Source of the DNA: Proales similis
Taxonomy: Eukaryota; Rotifera; Eurotatoria; Ploima; Proalidae
Assembly: GCA_019059635.1 (NCBI GenBank)
Contig: JAGVRJ010000003.1
Coordinates: 1,426,001-1,490,000 of the forward strand
Length of the DNA stretch: 64,000 nucleotides
Direction: 5' to 3'
The notes beneath the pieces are model-generated. The model had not been told where the DNA came from. It worked only from the letters and a program-made list of their open reading frames with translations, and searched no databases. Both the position numbers and the translations under genes were made by a program. This document shows, in pieces, positions 57,301-64,000 of the stretch (the stretch's first letter is position 1; each line of letters opens with the position of its first letter).

Positions 57301-58529
57301 GTGCTCTGAAATTACAAACACTCGTCAACGAACTTGTCTAATTATTTCGTGAAATATGATGTTGTAGATGTCCTGCTCTTGCTTGACTAGCTGAAGCAAA
57401 TTGTGCAGCTACACAAGTTGATTGAAATTCATTTGAACGCATCTACGCTGCTCATTTCGCCTACTTGAGTCGGACCATCGGCATTGAGAGAGTCCAAACC
57501 AGCTCTCTTCAACATTGACTCGAATGTGTGCTTTAGCTGAATTACTTCTAGTCGGGTGGTCGGCTTTAGCGAACTCGTTTAGTCCAAAGCTGGTCACATG
57601 TTCACAAAAAGAAGCGGCAATAACCTTCATGGACGGAAACGTGGTCAAGTGATTTAGATGATCTTCGGTCAGAGTGGTGTGAGCGCTTCAAGAACCTCAG
57701 CTAGAGAATGCTAAAGCAGATTTCGTTCGGCTTGAGCTAGAAACCTTTCTTCCACTCGGAGTGGCCACACGCCTTTACTTTGCACAATTTTAAACTCGTC
57801 AGGCACAAGGCTGTCAGGTAGGTCAGTTGTTGGCACCTAAAACAAATTCCAACTCAAGTTCACTTGAATGCACTGCCAGCGCCAAATAAAATTCACTTGT
57901 TCTCTTTCGCCCGCTCGGACTGCACTTGGATCGCTCTTTGACGTCTGCTTGTCTGCTTTGTCCGATTGGCTGTGTATGGCACAATCGTAAATGAATGATA
58001 TGTCCCTGGCAGATGAACACAATTTAGCCAAAAATAATTGTCGACGTTTCAAGATCAGTTCTAGCTTACTTTCCGGCTCCGCATGTGCAGACCGGATTAT
58101 CCATGAGGAATTTGAACTTTTCGCGCTGCTTCTCATAATTCCAAACATTGTCAGGTCTCTTGAGCAAACCCTTCACAAACAGGTAAAACATTGAAAGAGA
58201 GCGGACATTTGTCAAGGGACATTGACTCACGGGAGCAGTGGGCCGATTACCGAGCAGACTGCGTTTGCCGACCGGACCCAAATACTCTTTGGGACGTTCG
58301 ATCTGCTTTAGAGAGAGGAATATATTGTCCGGTATGGCAGTGTCTATCTTGTTCAGACCAGGCTCGGCTACTGTTGAGATGAAACTCGTTACAGACGACA
58401 GTTGCAAGGTTCGAACAAGCTCGAAAGTCTCCTCCAACCTTCATTTTCAATAAATGGCACCACACAGTCAATGCTCGTCCGGGGAGCGTCTATTTTGGGC
58501 AACTTTTCGTACGAGTTCACCCGGCTCAT
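54399..58529 (-). CDS. Large coiled-coil protein, probable ciliary
   Basis: A multi-exon gene (about 15 exons, not all resolved) starting at the ATG at 58529 (MSRVNSYEKLPKIDAPRTS) and ending at 54399 with a heptad coiled coil (VAKLIDSKSETEERAQQAEL, QLEEVLTKIRQLETANSS). Early exons read NIFLSLKQIERPKEYLGPVG, VWNYEKQREKFKFLMDNPV, and LPDSLVPDEFKIV then GVWPLRVEERF. The middle is a long series of Lys/Glu/Gln/Leu helices. The estimated total is roughly 1000-1200 residues. I cannot name it with confidence; CCDC180-type axonemal proteins are one possibility. An X-box-like palindrome about 115 bp upstream and divergence from SPEF1 point to cilia. Exon boundaries from 55000 to 57900 are approximate. 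Confidence 0.62.
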
Positions 58530-58642
58530 TTTTTTCGCTTCGAACTTGATTCTTCTTTTTTTAGTAAGTATTTTATGCGCAAGTAATCGTCAAATCGTTT
58601 AGCCAGCCAAAACGAGCGTGTTGCGTTAATTTTTGATTCTTC

Positions 58643-58656
58643 ATCCCCATGGCAAC
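58643..58656. promoter_or_regulatory. X-box-like palindrome near coiled-coil gene
   Basis: ATCCCCATGGCAAC; on the minus strand GTTGCCATGGGGAT. One half-site is a perfect RFX half (GTTGCC) and the other deviates at its end. It is 115 bp upstream of the coiled-coil ATG. Confidence 0.6.
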
Positions 58657-59013
58657 CATCTTCAACCTTTCAATTCTGCTCGGACTCTCGTCAATTATTC
58701 GATTGCCGCATGAATGCTCGCAATTTCAAAGGCGCCTATGCCAAATAGAGGCCGATCGAAAAAGATAAGACTCTGAATCCTCCTCTTGATTTGCATGAAA
58801 TCGATGAGGATTGTCAACTGAACTGGATTGTGAGCAGCAGACGAGTTCGCTTAGACTGCTTTCCGAATCAGTCTATTTATTGCCTCTTTTCGCCTTTCTA
58901 TTCAATTTTCAAGAGGCATTTCTGAGTGTTTAGTTTAAATTTTGATATTACCTCGCATTTGTTGAGAGCATTCGCTGTTTGCTCACCGTGACTAGGTTTT
59001 TCACTTAAAATGC

Positions 59014-59027
59014 GTTTCCATGGCGAC
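59014..59027. promoter_or_regulatory. RFX X-box upstream of SPEF1
   Basis: GTTTCCATGGCGAC matches RYYNYY-AT-RRNRAC in both halves and lies 230 bp upstream of the SPEF1 ATG. Confidence 0.72.
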
Positions 59028-59256
59028 CAGCATTATAATGAAATCGTTTGAAGAAACGGAAACTCAACAAACGGCTCGTAAACGCTGCCTGTCGTTTTCA
59101 GACACCCAACTTACGCCAACACATTTCACAACATCGTTTTTAGCTACTCACAGAACTCAATCGGTCGGCAACCGATTCTCTCGCTGAAACAACAAAAAGC
59201 CAAGATTTTTATCTCACTCGCTCTCCATTCTTGTTTTAGTCGATTAGGAGCTTGAA

Positions 59257-60488
59257 ATGGCGCTAGAAAATGGAAACAATTGGACCATGGAGCTAGATGA
59301 GCAGCTCCTTCAAGATTTGTAGGCTCACTAATGCTTTACCGGCTGAATTGGGCTCTCTAAGTCGTTTGGTTGCGCAAAAGGTACGCATGGATCGATCAAG
59401 TTCCCCTCTCGAGACCAAAGAAGCGAATCGAACGAGACTTTTCTGACGGAGGTGAGTACACTCTTGTATTCATGATTTCTGTCTTCTATTTCAATCTATT
59501 TCCAAAAGTGATGGTGGCCGAGATCGTCAAGTACTACTTTCCCAACTGGGTCGAGTTGCACAATTACACGGCGGCACACAACACCCAGCAGAAAATGATC
59601 AACTGGGGCCTTCTTAACAGGTTCGATTCGTCCACATGTCAGATGATGTGAAGCTCCTTGGCTAATGTACAACTGCAGAAAGGTGTTCTCTCGGTTTGGA
59701 TTGAACGTGCCAGAGCAAGTGATGAGAGGCATTTGTCTGGGCAAAGCCGGCCTGGTCGAGATGTTTCTTTACAATTTGCGCATTAAAATCGATGAGTATG
59801 TTGAAAAATGAAAAAACGCCTCTTGCCGAAATGCAATTCAATGCCAATTTGAAAAGCTACTTGTACGGAATGGAGAGCAATAACACAGATCCTGAGTACC
59901 GGTAAGCTGCTCAAGCAGGCATTTATTCAACCAAGGTCGCAGGCATTTGAATCTAACCGGCATGGTTTAGGGTTTTGTTCAGAAAAGGAAAGGACAACAT
60001 TAATGGCAGTCCTAGAGCGACTGATCGCGCTTACCACTACGAGGGCGATGGCGGCAGTTCACGTAAGGCCCTTCGAATGAATTTCTCTTCTTTGCTGAGT
60101 TCACTTGATTAACTACCTCCAAAGCTCGCATTATTCCCTACAACAAAAGCCAGTAAGCATTTAGATCAGTCGCTTCTATCAAAGACTTTGGCTAATTTTG
60201 CTGCTTTAAGCATTCCGCCGGTCAGAAAGGCAGGCGATCTAAGTCGTGCTGCGAATGAATCAGTTCCTCGCCTCTATTTAGAGGAGAGAGAGCAAGAAAT
60301 TGTCGCCAAAGACGAGCAGATTCAGGCAAGCTAATCCAAAAAGTCTGCTCTAGAATGGTGTCTCTAACAAGCGCTGCCATTAGATTCTGAACGCCAAAAT
60401 CAGACGACTGGAGCATCTGTTGCATTTGAAAGACGTTCGCATTCAAGATTTGTCTGATCAGCTCGAAAAGAAAGGAGGCAAGCGCTAA
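59257..60488 (+). CDS. SPEF1: SPEF1/CLAMP, CH-domain ciliary microtubule protein
   Basis: SPEF1 bundles microtubules in the central apparatus of motile cilia and sperm tails. Nine exons (59257-59318, 59381-59451, 59509-59620, 59679-59795, 59857-59901, 59971-60062, 60124-60151, 60211-60325, 60384-60488) encode about 248 residues (human 236). The N-terminal CH domain reads YAWIDQVPLSRPKKRIERDF, VMVAEIVKYYFPNWVELHNY, NTQQKMINWGLLNRKVFSRF, and the C-terminal coiled coil ILNAKIRRLEHLLHLKDVRI then QDLSDQLEKK matches the conserved SPEF1 tail. Intron 8 (60326-60383) is GC-AG (CAG then GCAAGC). An X-box lies 230 bp upstream. The variable linker contains a 28-nt microexon. Confidence 0.94.
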
Positions 60489-60721
60489 ACTCGCCACTTG
60501 GCAGTGTCCTTCCACTCTTTCCTCAAAAGCCTTTTGCTATTGCTACTCAAAAATAGCGTGTAATTTTCTTCCTCTTTCTCAACTAAGAGCCTCCTTCGCA
60601 GTGTGGATCTATGAGCGTGACTTTGAACGTGTGAGATTTTGAATAAACTAAACTAAATGCCTCGTTCTCCTCGTTTTCGATTGTTTATTTACAAGTTCAG
60701 AGTTCGCACGAGCAGTCGGGC

Positions 60722-63700
60722 TCAGATTTGGAAGAGTTTCAGCTTGAAGCCTTGACGTCTTCCAGTCCAGTCGCTGAAGAAATTGAGCAGCATGCTGTTA
60801 TTGTAACTCTCGATTTCAACGCTGCCGTTATATTTGCGCAAATCGCCACAAAACCTTTCGGAACGGAAGCAAATTAGAAAGTGCTCGAAGGCAAAATCAG
60901 CTGCAGTTTACTTCGGCCCTGGCTGACCCAGACTGAAATATCTTATTTCCAAATAGTCGAAACAAGTGTCCTCCCGATCGTTTTGTTCAATGTCCAACGC
61001 GTCTATTCTGGCCTTTACACGACGACCAACTTCAGCCTTAATTAAACTATAATGCACCAATGTCTGCTTTTGTAGAAAAGAAATAGAACCATCCGACCTT
61101 GATGAGATAGCTGCATTCCAGATTCATTTGGTAGCGATTCGGGTAGCCGGGACTGATCAACTCAATTGTGTCGGTTGCGCCTCCCAAAAGGTATTGACCT
61201 CCGCATCCCGTTCTGGAGTGATCCGTTTCTCGTCGCGACCGATGTTCGCCTAACCTGCTTACTTGCTCAGGCGAACAACGACCGTATGTTATCTTCACAT
61301 CGTCGACCGCTACGGCCGAAGACACGCGACTTGTTTTTTTGGCTTCAATCAAAAGCTGGAATGGATCGTGCATTGAAAATTCGATTCGCACCAAACGCCA
61401 ATTCCTCTCAGCTGAAAGCAATTTTGAGCAATGTCATCGCAAGGTCAAGTTTTGAGATTGCAAATTACTTGCGCTATTTTGCCAGATGACTCGGCTTTGA
61501 CCCGACAGTTCTCTTTTGAGAGCCAATCGAACGTTGCCGCTCGAATTCTCGTCAGACTGGAAAAACATGAAACTCAAACACATTTGCTCGACAAGTGGTC
61601 GCACCAGAGGCAGCGCGAAGCTCGACTCTTGGCCAAGCGCTAGCTGAGAAAGGTCAATTCGAAGATAGCGGTTTCGTCCTTTCAAGAATAAGAAACCATT
61701 ACTTGACCACTTGATTGCGCTAGCTCTCTAATTCTCACCTGTTTGAAATGGCTCCCAGATCCAAACGAGCGACTGCTGCAGCTCGGCCATACCGCAAGGA
61801 TGTTGGTCAAAATTGCAGCTCAAGACTTGTACAGATCCGATTGAGAATTCATGCATAAATCGGGCGTGTGTGGCCATGAGCTGTTTTACCGATGCAGTGT
61901 GACATGGGCGAGAGCTGAACGTCGGTGATTGAAACCAATGAGTTGGAAACAGGGCTAGTGGTCGCTTCGAACTCGATCCAAAATTCACTTTTGGGTGCAA
62001 TCATGAATGCCTCGTACTGCCAGCTGCTGACTGACATAAACCATAATTTCAACAGTCTGATCGAATTTTGCAAGACGCAAGCTGTCACTTGCCTGCTTGT
62101 GTTTGTTTTCTTTCAAAAACTAACTCGCTTCTTAAGCTCTGCTGCTCGACTTGTTTGATACGCAGGCTAGAGCCCGATCTTTGATAATGCGTGAATGAAA
62201 GGCAAAAAGAGTTTTCCTCCGGTCCGGGCAGAACAACTTGAGTTCTCAAAGTTCCGACGCGATCAGAGCCTTTCATGCTCACAAAGTCGTTGCCTTTTGT
62301 TTCGAGTTTTTTTTTTTAAGGAAAACTCAAAGCTGCAGTTTGAAACTACCTTGCATCCACTTCGCATCTTCTCGTCGGCCTGCTTGCATCAAGCACTCTT
62401 TCTCTTTGCCTCTACTGCACTTGACCGGAAACGAATCTTGATTTTGTTGGGGCATTCTTGAAAAGAAGCCGAGAATAGGAGAGAGCTGCAATACTCACAC
62501 GGGTCACAAGAGACGGCTGAATAGCAGGTGCGCTGAGTAAACTGATCAAGTTCACTTTGGCATTCAGCTTTTACACTCTGAAGGCCATAGCCGCACGATG
62601 AAGAGCAAGGGGTCCACTTTCGCTCGCCCTCACAATCCGGCTGCTCGACGGCTGAGTTGGCCCCACTGGGTATCGGCTGACGACACTCGGAATAATTCAT
62701 GCAAGGCCTCAAATCATAGCCAGAGCCAGGGCATTTTGAATGAACAGAACAGAATCGCTGACGAAATGAAAATCCTTTGCCTTGAAAAAAGAAATAAAAA
62801 TAAAACAAAAAGAACGTGAGACGAATTCAAAGAAGAGAATATTTCAACCACAACGAACTGAACAGAGCGACCAGTTTGACCAAGAAGACCAGCCGCTCTC
62901 GGCCTGGAAACAATCCTTTTGGCTGCTACAAGCACGATGTTGGATAGTCTTTGAGCAAACGCGTCCTGACGAACACAATCTTCGCCTGAACTGAGTTCCG
63001 TTTCCACCTGTGTTCATTTGATTAGGCCAGCTCATTCTTCTTGACGTTTATTCGAGCTACTAAACTCACATTTGGAAGAGCATTCACTCCATTTACTCCA
63101 TTCCTTGATCTCAGGCGATTTGCAATGACGCTGCTCACAAGGCCGAATCTCTTTGTTGGCTCCGGTGCATTCGTTTTTAATTCTGACGTGATTGTTCTCA
63201 ATGTGCGGAATTCGACACTTGCGAGTGCGAATGGCGAAGCTTGTGTTGCGTTTGCACTCACACTCGCTCCATTCGCTCCATTCTGACCAAGAGGCAGTGC
63301 GAGTTTCGCTCTGATCTGAAATCCGAACAAGTTAAGCCATAATGAACGAGCCTTTAGAATAGGAAGCGCTCTTACCAGAGCAGGTTTGAAGTTGGCACAC
63401 TCTCAGTTCGGATCCAACGCCCACACATCCTGATCCGAGGCAGGTTCGATATCTTTCTTGAATTTGATTGCAATGGTAGCCTTCATTACATTATCGTAGT
63501 GAACAAAATGCGATTAATGGCTCGCCAACAAAAATGCATTTTTACACTTGGACCATTCGGACCATTCGGTCCATATGCCGTCGCTTTTCTCTTGGTGAAC
63601 GCACTCGGCATCGTCGAAAGAAATGTCGTCGACCGCGATGTCTCCGAATTTCCAGTCAATCACTTCAGCTTCGATGTAAACGACGGACGACGGTGGCAAA

Positions 63701-64000
63701 AGTTGAATATTGACAGATGCCTGCTGCCAGCGAGCGCTCTGGTTGCCCGATCGCTGCCAAACTAACTTGTTCGAACCGTCGGCGTACTGCTTAGCGCCAG
63801 TAAGTTGAGAAGGATTAAAAATGATTGTGAAAAATGGACGCATGGGCGCACTCACAGCCACTCGAACAGTCAATGTGCCGATAACAGGCGAGTCAATGTT
63901 GTTGGGCGGATCGCAATACATGTGATACGAAAATCTCAGGCATTTGCTGACGGCCTTGAACGCGATGATCTCGGGCGATTTCAAAACCGCACTCGCAAAT
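60722..64000 (-). CDS. MAM / thrombospondin-1 repeat / CUB extracellular protein (5' truncated)
   Basis: The gene runs off the right edge, so the N-terminus, any signal peptide and the start are missing. Reading leftward: the C-terminal half of a MAM domain (about 63650-64000; LVWQRSGNQSARWQQASV, DIAVDDISF), about five thrombospondin type-1 repeats (WTEWSEWSKC; WSEWSEWSECEC; WSKWSECSSKC; WSSWSNWSLCSVRC; WTPCSSSCGYG) across 62450-63620, a second MAM domain (about 61270-62000; CNFDQHPCGM, AVAVDDVKITYGRCS), and a C-terminal CUB domain (TIELISPGYPNRYQMNLE, SMLLNFFSDWTGRRQGFKLK) ending at 60722. There is no transmembrane segment after the CUB, so secretion is likely. All these modules are extracellular adhesion or ligand-binding folds. 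The exact ortholog is not recognised, and some exon joins are approximate. Confidence 0.85.

Overview
This window is nuclear DNA from an animal. Genes are split by many short introns (most about 50-120 nt), lie on both strands and are recognisable metazoan families. Flagellar and ciliary genes (CFAP58, SPEF1, TMEM218) mean motile cilia or flagellated sperm exist in this lineage. Short introns, short intergenic gaps and divergence from vertebrate orthologs suggest a small compact-genome invertebrate; I cannot name the phylum from sequence alone. All exon models below were built by eye from splice signals plus remembered family alignments.

Layout: 0.7-3.2 kb GUF1 (-); 3.4-7.6 kb CYFIP/Sra-1 (-); 8.2-9.5 kb SRSF10-like (+) with an AT-AC minor intron; 9.6-10.5 kb RITA-like and TMEM218 (-); 10.7-12.8 kb an LRR protein and a MEI4-like protein (+); 12.9-14.2 kb PTPA (-); 14.4-15.6 kb DDRGK1 (+); 16.8-18.9 kb CPEB2-4/Orb2 (-); 20.1-23.3 kb CFAP58 (+); 23.5-26.0 kb endosomal-type NHE (-); 27.0-28.1 kb eIF4E3 (+); 28.4-30.2 kb ZC2HC1 (-); 31.8-32.7 kb an unrecognised RS/VER-repeat protein (+); 33.1-34.4 kb FET-family protein (+); 36.1-39.5 kb NR2E-type nuclear receptor (+); 41.0-44.7 kb two tandem RRM paralogs (-); 47.7-51.1 kb SLC16-type transporter with a giant loop (+); 51.3-52.1 kb MKRN2OS-like (-); 52.5-53.8 kb TMEM129 (+) followed by a decayed copy of its last exon; 54.4-58.5 kb coiled-coil protein (-); 59.3-60.5 kb SPEF1 (+); 60.7 kb to the edge a MAM/TSP1/CUB extracellular protein (-), truncated at its N-terminus by the window.

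Themes: (1) cilia - TMEM218, LRR, CFAP58, the coiled-coil gene and SPEF1 all have RFX X-box-like promoter palindromes beside them; (2) RNA control - SRSF10, CPEB, eIF4E3, FET and the two RRM paralogs; (3) unusual splicing - one U12 AT-AC intron, four GC-AG introns and several microexons. No rRNA, tRNA, CRISPR or intact mobile element was recognised.
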